From NCBI GenBank assembly GCA_016708825.1, contig JADJEZ010000004.1, positions 248,001 through 312,000 of the forward strand: a stretch of DNA of 64,000 nucleotides. Reading direction: 5' to 3'. Of this stretch, positions 26,497 through 35,819 are shown piece by piece; within the stretch, counting starts at the first letter, position 1, and the number at the start of each line of letters is the position of its first letter. Both the position numbers and the translations under genes were made by a program. The notes under the pieces are model-generated. The model was given only the letters and a program-made list of their open reading frames with translations, was not told the origin of the DNA and searched no databases. The DNA comes from Betaproteobacteria bacterium (GTDB lineage Bacteria > Pseudomonadota > Gammaproteobacteria > Burkholderiales > Usitatibacteraceae).

Positions 26497-28470
26497 TCAG
26501 GAAGGCTGGAAGCGGCGCACGAGGGCGAGGAGTTCGCGGCCTTCGCGCTTCGAGAGGCCTTCGCCGTAGCGGCCCCGCACGTAGCGCTCGGTGATCTCGC
26601 GGGCCGCCTTCGCGAGTGCCGGGCGCCTTGCCTCCACGCGCGCGAGATAATCCACGGGCCCTTCGTGTGCGGAGCGCGCGATGCCCACGGTGCGCAGCTT
26701 GCCGCAGAACCGCTCCCAGGCGAGCACGGCGGGATCCCGGCGCGCGGGAAGGTCGCGGAGAACCAGCCCCAGGCCCACGAGGCCACCGACCGCGAGCGTG
26801 GCCACGGTGAGCCAGAGCGCGAGATCCTTCCAGTTGGTGATTTCCAGGCCGAGGCTCGACAGGAACTGGCGCTGGCGATCGACGTTGTAGCCCAGCACCC
26901 ACTGGTTCCATTGGCTGTCGAGGGCGCTCCAGGCGAAGCGCAGTGCGGCCAGCACGCGCAGGCGGTCCGCGGCGATGAGCGACGGGATCATGCCGATGGG
27001 GCCGAGGGCGGCGTCGATGCCGCCATCGATCCGGTTCGGCGCGACCACGGAGGTGGGATCGAGCCGCAGCCAGCCGCGCTCCTCCAGCCAGACTTCGACC
27101 CACGCGTGCGCATCGGCCTGCCGCACGAGGAGCTCCCGGTTCAGGGGGTTCACCTCGCCGCCCTGGTAGCCGGTCACGATGCGCGCCGGGATGCCCGCGG
27201 CGCGCATGAGCAGCGCGAAACTCCCCGCGTAATGCTCGCAGAACCCGCGCTTCGCCTCGAAGAGGAACTCGTCGTAGGGATCTTCCGAGGTGAGCAGCGG
27301 CGGCTCGAGCGTGTAGGTGAACTGGGCGTTGAAGAGTTGCAGGGCGCGGTTGACCACCTCCGTGGGAGAGCCGGCCTCCGCCGCCCAGCTTCGGCCGAGC
27401 GCGACGGTTCGCGGGTTGCGGCGCTCGTCGAACGAAAGGGCGAGTGCGCGGAAACCCGCGGGCAGGCGCTCGCCGTAGCGGTAATCCAGGAAGGACGTCA
27501 TCTCGTAGCGGATGCGCGTATCCACCGGGCGAATGGAGCGGATCTGCAGGTCGTGGCGGATGCCCGTCCCGCGCGGAAGCGTTCCCGGCACGTCGAGGGA
27601 GAAGAGCCAGTGCTTGCCGTGGGGCTCCACCGTCACCGCATAGCGCACGGGGTTCTCGGCCCGGGCGTACTCCTGGCTGCCCGTGATGGTGAACTCGGGC
27701 ACTTTCCACGTCCGCCCGTCGAAGGTCCACAGGACCGGGCCGCGCCAGTAGAGCAGGCTGTAGGGCGGAATGTCGCCGTCGAACTGCACGCGAAACGCGG
27801 TCGCCTCGGACCGGATCAACTGGGAAATGTTTCCCGGCGTCATCGAGTCCGAAAGGCCCGAAAGCCCCGCGTGCGCGTCCTGCGGAAGCGCCCACAGGGG
27901 CCCCTGCACGCGCGGAAAGAGCAGGAAGAGCACGATCATGAGCGGCACCGCCTGCGCGAGGAGCATGCCCGCGGGGACGAGCCGCTCCCGCACGGTGGGC
28001 GTGCGCCCGACGCCGCGCTGGTGCCCCACGAGCGTGGCCACGAAGAGCCACACGCAGGCGAGCATGTAGACGCCGAACGGGATCGACTGCGAGAAGAGGA
28101 AGTTCGTCATCACGAGGATGAACCCGAGGTGAATGGCCAGCACGACCTCGCGCGAGGTCTTCATCTCGAGGAGCTTCATCGCGGTCATCAGCACCAGGAG
28201 CGTCGTGCCGGCGTCGCGGCCCATGATCCGGCCGTAGGCGATGAAGGTCGCCGCGACGGCGCCCGCGGTGAGCGCGAAGACGAGCCAGCGCGGCGGGTTG
28301 CGCGAGACTCTCCACGCGATCCAGGCGCGCCACGCCACCACCACGCCGAAGAAGACGCCGACCCAGTTCGGCAGCCGCAGGGCATGGGGCGCGACGACGA
28401 AGGCCATCGACGACAGCAGCCACAGGACGTTGCGGACGTCGAGCGCCTTGTGGGGGAGCTCGCCGCTCAC
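26497..28470 (-). CDS. TgpA-type membrane transglutaminase-like protein
   Basis: 657 residues from GTG 28470, overlapping the DUF58 stop (GTGA). Six or so N-terminal membrane helices, a periplasmic/extracellular region with the transglutaminase core: Cys in GFCEHYAGSFALLMRAAGIPAR, His in DAHAWVEVW, Asp in WLRLDPTSV. One more membrane helix near residue 545 and a DUF4129-like cytoplasmic tail. Partner of MoxR and DUF58 genes in a widespread three-gene unit; its substrate is unproven. Converges with nlpD, 4 bp apart. Confidence 0.92.
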   Translation of the reverse strand: MSGELPHKALDVRNVLWLLSSMAFVVAPHALRLPNWVGVFFGVVVAWRAWIAWRVSRNPPRWLVFALTAGAVAATFIAYGRIMGRDAGTTLLVLMTAMKLLEMKTSREVVLAIHLGFILVMTNFLFSQSIPFGVYMLACVWLFVATLVGHQRGVGRTPTVRERLVPAGMLLAQAVPLMIVLFLLFPRVQGPLWALPQDAHAGLSGLSDSMTPGNISQLIRSEATAFRVQFDGDIPPYSLLYWRGPVLWTFDGRTWKVPEFTITGSQEYARAENPVRYAVTVEPHGKHWLFSLDVPGTLPRGTGIRHDLQIRSIRPVDTRIRYEMTSFLDYRYGERLPAGFRALALSFDERRNPRTVALGRSWAAEAGSPTEVVNRALQLFNAQFTYTLEPPLLTSEDPYDEFLFEAKRGFCEHYAGSFALLMRAAGIPARIVTGYQGGEVNPLNRELLVRQADAHAWVEVWLEERGWLRLDPTSVVAPNRIDGGIDAALGPIGMIPSLIAADRLRVLAALRFAWSALDSQWNQWVLGYNVDRQRQFLSSLGLEITNWKDLALWLTVATLAVGGLVGLGLVLRDLPARRDPAVLAWERFCGKLRTVGIARSAHEGPVDYLARVEARRPALAKAAREITERYVRGRYGEGLSKREGRELLALVRRFQPS

Positions 28471-29425
28471 GGTCCGTGTCCCACGCCGTGCAGCGCGAGG
28501 GCCTCGAGGCAGCGCGCGCGGTGCCCATCGCCGCGGCCGGGCGGTATGACCGTGCCGGGCAGGCGCAGGCCGTAGCACTGGCCGAGCCGCTCGACCTCGA
28601 TCACCCAGTGCGCGAGGACGGAAAGCCTCGCCTCGGGGTCGGGGGCGCGGGCGTCAAGCCAGTCGAGCCACAGTTCGGACGAGGCGGTCGCCTGGAACTC
28701 CTTGGTCAGCAGGTCGTCGCCGCGGGCCAGCGCCTTCCAGGCGATCTGCCGCGGCGGGTCGCCGGGACGGTAGCCGCGCAGAAGGGCGAAGTCCTCGTCG
28801 CCGGGAATCGGAATGCCCTCGTCTTCGCCAGCGAGCGTCTGCTGCGGCGGCAGCCCCGCCTGGGCGTCCGGACGGGGATAGACGATCGCGGAGAGGCCGA
28901 AATCGAAGTACGACCACGCGTGGAAGAGTCCCACGGGGTAACGCGTGAAGATCTCCAGGCGCCCGCAGGCGAGGCGCCCGCGGCGCGGGCGGCGACGGGA
29001 AGGCTCGCAAGCGCCGGCTCGTGGGCGCGCACGTCGGCGTACGCGGGGTTCTCGCCGCGGCGCCGGATGGCGACGGCGAAGCGCTCGCGCGACGGCGACT
29101 CGATCACCACGCGGAAGTACACCGTGTCGCCCGCGAAGACCGGATCGCAGCGCCCGGGCCGCAGTTTCAGGTGCGCGAGGTTCCTCCAGGTGTGCAGCAT
29201 GGCCACGCCGCCCATGGCCGCGAGGAGAAACGTCAGGAGAAATCCGAGCGAGAGCGCGTAGTTGATCGACGCGAGGAGCAGCACCAGCAGCACGAGGCCG
29301 AACAGGTAGCCCTGCTTCGTGGGAAGGATGAAGATGCGCCGCTGGACGAGGGTGACCGGGGGCGATTCGGGGTGGCGCGCCCGGAATATCCAGTCGGCGA
29401 TCGTCTGCCTCAGGTCGGCGAACAT
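28467..29425 (-). CDS. DUF58 family protein (one apparent frameshift)
   Basis: About 319 residues if repaired. Two N-terminal membrane helices (YLFGLVLLVLLLASINYALS and FLLTFLLAAMGGVAML), then the DUF58 region ending in PGDEDFALLRGYRPGDPPRQ and WKALARGDDLLTKEF. A one-base loss inside the GC-only stretch about 28960-28990 separates the N-terminal frame from the C-terminal one; adding a base gives ...RGRLACGRLEIFTRYPVGLF. Middle gene of moxR-DUF58-tgpA, 13 bp after moxR. Function uncertain; DUF58 proteins accompany MoxR chaperones. Confidence 0.85.
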
Positions 29426-29438
29426 CGCCCGCGAAAGC

Positions 29439-30380
29439 CTAGGGGATGGCGACGGCGGTGAGCAGATCCGTGGCCGCGTCGAATCCGCCCTTCTGCGACT
29501 CTCCCGTGCCGTGCAGGCGGTGGCCGACCACGGCGGGCAGGACGGCCTGGACATCCTCCGGAAGCACCTGGCGGCGCCCCTGCATCATCGCCCAGGCCTG
29601 CGCCGCGCGAAGCACCGCCAGCGCGGCCCGCGGCGAAAGGCCCTGCGCGTACTTGGGCGACAGGCGCGTATGTGCCACCAGCGCCTGGACGTAGTCGAGC
29701 AGCGCCTCGGAGACCTGGGTCGCGGTCACGGCGCGCTGGAGCTCGACCAGCTGCGCGGAGCTCATCGCCGGTTCCAGCTGCGAGATCAGGTCGCGTCTTT
29801 CCTCGCCCTTGAGAAGCTCTCGCTCGGCCTTCGCGTCCGGGTAGCCGAGGCGAAGGCGCATGAGGAAGCGGTCGAGTTGCGACTCCGGAAGCGGGAAGGT
29901 GCCCACCTGGTGCAGCGGATTCTGGGTCGCGATGACGAAGAAGGGCTCCGGAAGCGGTCGCGTCTCGCCCTCGGCGGTCACCTGGTGCTCCTCCATCGCC
30001 TCGAGCAGCGCGCTCTGCGCCTTGGGGCTCGCCCGGTTGATCTCGTCGGCGAGGATGATCTGCGAGAAGATCGGGCCGGGGTGGAAGCGGAAGGTGGAAT
30101 TCTCGCGGTCGAAGATCGACACGCCGATCACGTCGGCCGGCAGCAGGTCGGAGGTGAACTGGATGCGCTGGTAGTCCAGGCCCAGCAGGCGCGAGAGCGC
30201 GTGCGAGAGCGTGGTCTTGCCCACGCCGGGAACGTCCTCGATCAGCAGGTGCCCGCGCGCGAGGATGCAGGCCATCGCCAGGCGGATCTGGCGCTCCTTG
30301 CCCAGGATAACGCGCGAGGCACGCGCGACGACGTCCTCGACGGGGCTGGGGGCAAGGCGTGCGCGGGCGTCGATGAGCAT
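29439..30380 (-). CDS. MoxR-family AAA+ ATPase
   Basis: 313 residues from ATG 30380. Walker A DVPGVGKTTLSHAL, Walker B IILADEINRASPKAQSALLEAM, sensor FFVIATQNPLHQVGTFPLPE and the C-terminal lid domain. MoxR ATPases assemble or activate partner proteins; this one leads the moxR-DUF58-transglutaminase operon. No upstream signal or membrane segment, so cytoplasmic. Confidence 0.94.
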   Translation of the reverse strand: MLIDARARLAPSPVEDVVARASRVILGKERQIRLAMACILARGHLLIEDVPGVGKTTLSHALSRLLGLDYQRIQFTSDLLPADVIGVSIFDRENSTFRFHPGPIFSQIILADEINRASPKAQSALLEAMEEHQVTAEGETRPLPEPFFVIATQNPLHQVGTFPLPESQLDRFLMRLRLGYPDAKAERELLKGEERRDLISQLEPAMSSAQLVELQRAVTATQVSEALLDYVQALVAHTRLSPKYAQGLSPRAALAVLRAAQAWAMMQGRRQVLPEDVQAVLPAVVGHRLHGTGESQKGGFDAATDLLTAVAIP

Positions 30381-30582
30381 GGGATCGTGTCGGAACTCGG
30401 GAACCGTTTGCGGACACTGCGGGTCGGACTCCTGTCCGAGTTTCAGGATAGCATGGGCAAATGGGGTCTCTCGGCAGCGAAACGGCGCCGGGGACCTTGA
30501 GCTTCGACGCCCGGGATCCGACAATGTTCACCGTGGCGCGCGTCGCGGCTCGGTTGGCCGCGGCACTTCCGGAGAGTTTGCG

Positions 30583-31101
30583 ATGAAATCGATGATGACC
30601 GTGTTGGCCGCCCTGGCCGCAAGCGCCGGCCTCCAGGCGCAGGCACAGGTGAAGCCGGCGATCGACTACACCGACATGTGGTGGAACGCCTCGGAGTCCG
30701 GCTGGGGGATCAGCATCCGCCAGAAGCTCCCCGTGGGCGGGGCGGTCGATGCCCTGTTCGCGGTCTGGTACACGTACGATCCGCGCGCGGTCGATCCCGT
30801 CTCGCCGGGTGGCAGCGCCAACGTGCCGCTCTGGCTGGTCATGCCGGGCGGCAGCTGGTCGACTCCGACGACTTACTCGGGCCTGATGTACGTGCTGACG
30901 GCCACGCCCTTCGCGCAGGCCTGGAGCGCTTCGGCGCGCAACATGCAGGAAATAGGATCGTTCCGCTTCGAGTTCACCGATGCGGGGCGCGGCGTGTTCA
31001 CCTACAACATCTCTCCGCCTCCGGGGCTCGCGTCCACCAATCCCGCCTTCGGGCTTCCGGCGCTTTCGGGCTCGAAGTCGATCACCCGTCAGGGCTTCTA
31101 G
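30583..31101 (+). CDS. Secreted protein with ESGWG module, copy 1
   Basis: 172 residues. N-terminal signal peptide (MKSMMTVLAALAASAGLQAQA), then a single module: YTDMWWNASESGWGISIRQ, VWYTYD, PLWLVMPGGSW, TYSGLMY, a GRGVFTYN strand and a terminal SKSITRQGF. The same pattern recurs in the protein at 51493-52417, so this is a shared exported domain. No catalytic motif is evident. The family is seen in beta-proteobacteria without known role. A GTG start for the next gene follows 13 bp later. Confidence 0.7.
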   Translation: MKSMMTVLAALAASAGLQAQAQVKPAIDYTDMWWNASESGWGISIRQKLPVGGAVDALFAVWYTYDPRAVDPVSPGGSANVPLWLVMPGGSWSTPTTYSGLMYVLTATPFAQAWSASARNMQEIGSFRFEFTDAGRGVFTYNISPPPGLASTNPAFGLPALSGSKSITRQGF

Positions 31102-31114
31102 CAGCGGGCCCGCC

Positions 31115-32035
31115 GTGCCGGTCGCGCTCGTCACGCATCCCGATTGCATCCTCCACGAGATGGGGATGCACCACCCGGAGTCTCCCGAACGCCTGAAGGC
31201 GGTGCTCGATGCGCTCGACGCATCCGGGTTCGGCGGGCACCTCGCCGAGCACGAGGCGCCGGAGGCGACGCCGGAGCAGCTGGCGCGCGTGCACGGCGAG
31301 GGGTACATCGGCGAGGTCCGCGACGCCTCGCCCGAGGATGACTACACCTTCCTCGACCCGGATACGTCGATGAACCGGAAATCGCTTTCCGCCTCCCTTC
31401 GCGCCGCCGGTGCCGTCGTCCACGCGATGGATCTCGTCGCCGGAGGATCCCTGGAACGTGCCTTCTGCGCCGTGCGGCCGCCGGGCCACCACGCCACCCC
31501 GGACCGGGCCATGGGGTTCTGCATCTTCAACAACGTCGCCGTCGGGGCCTTGCGCGCCCATCAGGCGCATGGCTGCGAACGGGTGGCGGTGATCGACTTC
31601 GACGTCCATCACGGCAACGGCACCGAGGACATGTTCCGCGACGACCCGCGCGTGCTCTTCTGCTCCACTTTCCAGCATCCGTACTACCCGTTCTGCGGTG
31701 CGGACTCGCGCGCGAGCAACATCGTGAACGTGCCGCTGGCCGCCATGACGGGTAGCGTCGATTATCGCGCCGCCGTGGAGCGGTTCTGGATGCCGGCGCT
31801 CGCGCGGTTCGAGCCGCAGCTGGTGCTGGTTTCGGCCGGCTTCGACGCCCACCGGGAGGATCCGCTCGCCCACCTGGAGCTCGGCGACGAGGATTACGAG
31901 TGGATCTCGCGGCGCATAACCGAGGTCGCGGAGCGCCATGCGGGTGGCCGGATCGTTTCCACGCTGGAGGGCGGCTACAACACGCACGCGCTCGCCCGCA
32001 GTGTGGTGCGGCACCTGCGGGTCCTGGCCGGGTGA
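31115..32035 (+). CDS. Histone deacetylase-like amidohydrolase
   Basis: 306 residues from GTG 31115. Class II HDAC-type zinc fold: active-site AVRPPGHHATPDRAMGFCIFNN, VIDFDVHHGNGTEDMF (metal ligands Asp and His), SAGFDAHREDPLAHL and LEGGYN. Bacterial members hydrolyse acetyl-polyamines or other acetylamides, or act in acetoin use; this one's substrate is unknown. Converges with the DUF167 gene, 7 bp apart. Confidence 0.9.
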   Translation: MPVALVTHPDCILHEMGMHHPESPERLKAVLDALDASGFGGHLAEHEAPEATPEQLARVHGEGYIGEVRDASPEDDYTFLDPDTSMNRKSLSASLRAAGAVVHAMDLVAGGSLERAFCAVRPPGHHATPDRAMGFCIFNNVAVGALRAHQAHGCERVAVIDFDVHHGNGTEDMFRDDPRVLFCSTFQHPYYPFCGADSRASNIVNVPLAAMTGSVDYRAAVERFWMPALARFEPQLVLVSAGFDAHREDPLAHLELGDEDYEWISRRITEVAERHAGGRIVSTLEGGYNTHALARSVVRHLRVLAG

Positions 32036-32042
32036 GGCGAGG

Positions 32043-32351
32043 CTAGCGGGCGCCTTCCGGCGCGAGCGCCGTTTCGGGGTCGATGCCGGCCGAGCGGACC
32101 AGCAGGCGCTTCCTGCGCGACTTCTCGCCTGACAGCAGCGTCACGTCCCGGCGAGGAACAGCGAAGCGATCCGCGACGAATGCGAGGAGCGCTTCGTTGG
32201 CGCGACCGTCGAGCGCCGGGGCGGCCACCCGCACCTTGAGCGATTGCCCGTGGAGTCCGGCGATTTCGGTCCGGCGCGACTGGGGCTGGATATGCAGGTC
32301 AAGCACGAAGGCACCTTGATCCGGCGCCCGGCGATACCAGACTGCCGCCAA
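32043..32351 (-). CDS. DUF167 (YggU-like) protein
   Basis: 102 residues. Conserved pattern LHIQPQSRRTEIAGLHG, LKVRVAAPALDGRANEAL and VTLLSGEKSRRKRLLV. A small cytoplasmic protein with a YggU-like fold; role not known. It follows the anchored hypothetical gene by 13 bp on the same strand. Confidence 0.88.
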   Translation of the reverse strand: MAAVWYRRAPDQGAFVLDLHIQPQSRRTEIAGLHGQSLKVRVAAPALDGRANEALLAFVADRFAVPRRDVTLLSGEKSRRKRLLVRSAGIDPETALAPEGAR

Positions 32352-32364
32352 GGGAAGAGGGGAT

Positions 32365-33444
32365 TCAGGAACCCGCGTTGGACCGCGCGCCGATCAGCTT
32401 CTGGAGGCCGAGGAGGCTCCAGTTGCGCGTCTCGATCGCGGTGTGGATGACGCCGCGGTAGCGCATGGCCTGGCTGTACGACCAGGGCGAGGCGAGGAAG
32501 TTGGCGTAGAGCTCTTCGTAGCTTCCCGCGCTGCAGTATCCCGCGTAGGCGCAGGCTTGCAGGACTTCGCGGTCGAAAGCGGGGCAGGTGGGCTGGAAGT
32601 CGCAGGCCACGAGCGAGAACGCGCCGACGAGGGAGGCCGGCTCCGGAACCTCGCCCGTGGTGCCGATGCGCAATTCGCCGATCAGTCGGTGCTGCGCGAG
32701 GAACTGCGCCACCATCACCATCGCTTCGGCGTCGCGCGTCTCCAGCAGGCCGATGATGCGCTGGAAATCCTCGTTGCCCACGGCGCGGGACTGCTCGGTG
32801 GAGTTCTTCGGCGAGGTGAGGCTTCGGTTCAACTCGGCCACCAGCATGCGGGCCTGGGCGCGCGGGTCTCCGCCCTCGCTCGCCTGCCGGTAGAGCTCGT
32901 CGATCATCTTCTGCGTGATGCGCACGCCCTGGAAGCCCAGGCAGCGCTGGGTGTCGTCGGCCGCGTCGTAGGCCGCGATGCGCTTGCCGGCCTCGGGGTC
33001 GGCGACGGGAATGGTGGCGAGGAACTGGCGGCGTCGCTTGTCGCTCGCGGCGGCCAGGTCGTCGTTGATCGAGGTGGCGAAGCCGCAGGTCTCCAGTGCC
33101 TTGGCGAGGTAGTAGCGCTCTTCGCGGTCGAGGCTGTCCTTGCGGGCGAGCAGCCCATCGGCGAACGCCTTCAGGTCGCGGCTGGCGCGAAACTGCGATT
33201 CGACGGCCGACGGGCGCAGAACAGCTGCCTTCGCGTAGTAGGCGGGCGAGGTCATGCGGGGCTGGGGGGCGGCACGCGCCTGGACGAATGTCTGCGCCGA
33301 AGCGTGCGCTGCGGAAGCCGGTTCGGCTGCCACGACCTCGGAACTGCCGGCCCCTGCCGGTGCCGCGGAGCCGTCCCACTTGGCTACGAGAAGTACCCCG
33401 TAGGCAACGAGCGATGCGAGGCCGATGGCCGAAAGGCGATTCAT
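32365..33444 (-). CDS. Membrane-anchored hypothetical protein
   Basis: 359 residues. One N-terminal hydrophobic segment (about 5-22) acts as anchor or uncleaved signal, then an Ala/Pro-rich linker and a helical domain with several Cys (ETCGFATS, TQRCLGFQG, ACDFQPTCPAFD, ACAYAGYCSAGSY), which could pair in the periplasm. No family recognised and no catalytic motif seen. Lies 90 bp after gltL on the same strand, with DUF167 downstream. Confidence 0.65.
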   Translation of the reverse strand: MNRLSAIGLASLVAYGVLLVAKWDGSAAPAGAGSSEVVAAEPASAAHASAQTFVQARAAPQPRMTSPAYYAKAAVLRPSAVESQFRASRDLKAFADGLLARKDSLDREERYYLAKALETCGFATSINDDLAAASDKRRRQFLATIPVADPEAGKRIAAYDAADDTQRCLGFQGVRITQKMIDELYRQASEGGDPRAQARMLVAELNRSLTSPKNSTEQSRAVGNEDFQRIIGLLETRDAEAMVMVAQFLAQHRLIGELRIGTTGEVPEPASLVGAFSLVACDFQPTCPAFDREVLQACAYAGYCSAGSYEELYANFLASPWSYSQAMRYRGVIHTAIETRNWSLLGLQKLIGARSNAGS

Positions 33445-33534
33445 GGTGGCCCAGTTTCGTCTGAAAGCGTCGGTTAGTCAATGACTTCCGTGGAGCGTCC
33501 CACCCCCCACCCGAGGGGAGGAGGGCCCCGTCGG

Positions 33535-34268
33535 TCAGTGCTGGAGGATCTTCGACAGGAAGAGCTGGGCCCGTTCGGAACGGGGGGTGCCGAAAAAGTC
33601 CTCCTTGGCGCAGTCCTCGACGATCTGCCCTCGTCCATGAACACCACGCGGTGCGCGACCTTCCTCGCGAAGCTCATCTCGTGGGTGACGACCATCATCG
33701 TCATGCCCTCCGCGGCGAGCTGCACCATGACGTCCAGCACCTCGTTGATCATCTCGGGATCCAGGGCCGAGGTCGGCTCGTCGAAGAGCATCGCGATGGG
33801 GTCCATGGACAGCGCCCGGGCGATGGCCACGCGCTGCTGCTGCCCGCCGGAGAGCTGGCCCGGGAACTTGTCCTTCTGCGCGATGAGGCCGACGCGGTCG
33901 AGGAGCGCGTGCCCCTTGTCCACGGCCTGCTCCCGGGTGCGCCCCAGCACCTTCATCTGGCCCAGGGTGAGGTTTTCCGTGATGCTCATGTGCGGGAAGA
34001 GCTCGAAATTCTGGAACACCATGCCGATCTGGGCGCGCAGCTTCGGCAGGTTGGTCTTCGGGTCGCCCACGGAAATCCCGTTCACGACGATCTCGCCCTT
34101 CTGGATGGGTTCGAGGCCGTTGACGGCCTTGATGAGGGTCGACTTGCCCGACCCCGACGGGCCGCAGACCACGACCACCTCGCCCTTCCTGACGCTCGTG
34201 GTGCATTGGGTGAGCACCCGGAACGCGCCGTACCACTTGCTCACGTTCCGGACTTCGATCATGGGCAT
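33535..34268 (-). CDS. gltL: Glutamate/aspartate ABC transporter ATP-binding protein (one apparent frameshift)
   Basis: About 244 residues if repaired. Walker A GPSGSGKSTL, Q-loop VFQNFELFPHM, signature LSGGQQQRVAIARAL, Walker B AMLFDEPTSALDPEM. After HRVVFMDEG the frame breaks; adding one base near 33626-33632 restores IVEDCAKEDFFGTPRSERAQ... to the stop at 33535. ATPase of the polar amino-acid uptake system encoded with gltK, gltJ and gltI upstream. Confidence 0.9.
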
Positions 34269-34278
34269 TGCGCAACTC

Positions 34279-34962
34279 CTATCGCGCGACGGCGAGGTTC
34301 GCCTGGAGCCGCTTCACGGCCCGCGAAGCGGCGAGGCAGATGATGAAGAAGACGACGGCCACGAAGAGGTAGAGCTCGACGATGCGCCCGGTGAGCTGCC
34401 CGGCCTTGGAGGCCGCGCCGAGGAAATCCTTCAGCGCCACCACGTAGACGAGCGAGGTGTCCTGGAAGAGGATCACCGCCTGGGTGAGCATCACCGGCAG
34501 CATGTTGCGGAAGGCCTGCGGGAGGACCACGTATCCCATCGACTGCCAGTAGTTGAGCCCCAGCGCGTGGGCCGCTGCGGGCTGGCCGCTCGGAATGGAC
34601 TGGATGCCGGCGCGGATGATCTCGGAATAGTAGGCCGACTCGACCATGATGAACGCGACCACGGCGGAGGTGAACGGCCCGACCGCCTCGCCCTGCTGGC
34701 CGGTGAATTTCGAGACGATCATCGGGGTGAGGAAGTAGAACCAGAAGATCGCCATGATGAACGGGATGGCACGGATGAGGTTCACGAATCCCGCGGCCGG
34801 CACCGAGAGCGCCTTCCAGCGCGAAAGCCTCGCCATGGCGAGGAGGGTGCCGAAGAAGATGCCGCCCGCAAGCGCAATGGCGAAGAGCTGCAGCGACGTG
34901 ATCATCCCGTCGACGAGCGATGCGCGGTAGGTCCAGATGACGCCCCAGTCGAATTCCCCCAT
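34279..34962 (-). CDS. gltK: Glutamate/aspartate ABC transporter permease GltK
   Basis: 227 residues, His/Glu/Gln/Arg/opine-type permease with about five membrane helices and the EAA loop around AAHALGLNYWQSMGYVVLPQAFRNMLP. N-terminal EFDWGVIWTYRASLVDGM is typical of GltK. Lies 27 bp after gltJ and 10 bp before gltL; forms the channel with GltJ. Confidence 0.92.
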   Translation of the reverse strand: MGEFDWGVIWTYRASLVDGMITSLQLFAIALAGGIFFGTLLAMARLSRWKALSVPAAGFVNLIRAIPFIMAIFWFYFLTPMIVSKFTGQQGEAVGPFTSAVVAFIMVESAYYSEIIRAGIQSIPSGQPAAAHALGLNYWQSMGYVVLPQAFRNMLPVMLTQAVILFQDTSLVYVVALKDFLGAASKAGQLTGRIVELYLFVAVVFFIICLAASRAVKRLQANLAVAR

Positions 34963-34989
34963 GTCCGCGCGCCTGTCCCTTGCGCCGCC

Positions 34990-35757
34990 TCAGCGCCCGC
35001 TCGCCTGGGCGATGAAGCCGGGCACCGCGACTCTGCGCTCGAGCGCGCGCATGGAGAAAATCACGGTCATGGTGACGACGATGTAGATGAGGGTTGCCGC
35101 CGTGAACGCCTCGAAGGTCTTGAAGGTGTACTCCGAGATCTGGCGGCTCTGCGCCGTGAGTTCGAGCACCCCGATCGTGAGCGCGGTCGACGAGTTCTTG
35201 AAGATGGTGAGGAATTCCGAGGTCATCGGCGGTATGACGATACGGAAGGCCATGGGCAGCTTCACGTACCGGTACACCTGGGGCAGGGTGAGCCCCATGG
35301 CGAGCCCGGCGCTCGTCTGCCCCTGCGGAGCCGACTCGATGCCGGAGCGCACCTGCTCGGCCACTCGCGAGGCCGTGTACAGGCCCAGGCACAGCACCGC
35401 CGCGGTGAATTCCCAGAGGCTGAACTGCGCCGCGAACGGCAGCGTGAGCAGGTAGGGCATGTCCTGCTTGAGCCAGTCGCCCCAGGCCGTCGGGATCACC
35501 TCCGGCATCACGAAGTACCACAGGAACATCTGCACCAGGAGCGGGATGTTGCGGAAGAGCTCGACGTAGCAGGTCCCGAGGAGCCGGGCCCACGCGAGGG
35601 GGGTGGTGCGGGCCACGCCCACCACGCACCCCACGACGGAGGCGATGGCCCAGGCGCACAGCGACACGGCCATCGTCCAGAAGAGGCCCGAGGCGAGCCA
35701 TCCCAGGTAGGTCTTTCCTCCCGACGGCGCCTGCTCGAGGAATACGTTCCAGTCCAC
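34990..35757 (-). CDS. gltJ: Glutamate/aspartate ABC transporter permease GltJ
   Basis: 255 residues from GTG 35757, giving VDWNVFLEQAPSGGKTYLGW. Membrane permease with CYVELFRNIPLLVQMFLWYF and EAA loop GLAMGLTLPQVYRYVKLPMAFRIVIPP. Encoded between gltI (62 bp upstream) and gltK. The much longer open frame upstream is non-coding antisense reading. Confidence 0.92.
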   Translation of the reverse strand: MDWNVFLEQAPSGGKTYLGWLASGLFWTMAVSLCAWAIASVVGCVVGVARTTPLAWARLLGTCYVELFRNIPLLVQMFLWYFVMPEVIPTAWGDWLKQDMPYLLTLPFAAQFSLWEFTAAVLCLGLYTASRVAEQVRSGIESAPQGQTSAGLAMGLTLPQVYRYVKLPMAFRIVIPPMTSEFLTIFKNSSTALTIGVLELTAQSRQISEYTFKTFEAFTAATLIYIVVTMTVIFSMRALERRVAVPGFIAQASGR

Positions 35758-35819
35758 CGCGCTCCTTCCCAGCGTCGAAAGAAGGAGGCGGTTCCCCGCC
35801 CCCCAATGGCGCCCCGCCG

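Noticed and set aside
26665..28575. 636-residue plus-strand frame across the transglutaminase
   Set aside because: Low-complexity Arg/Glu/His composition; the minus strand has a clear domain protein.
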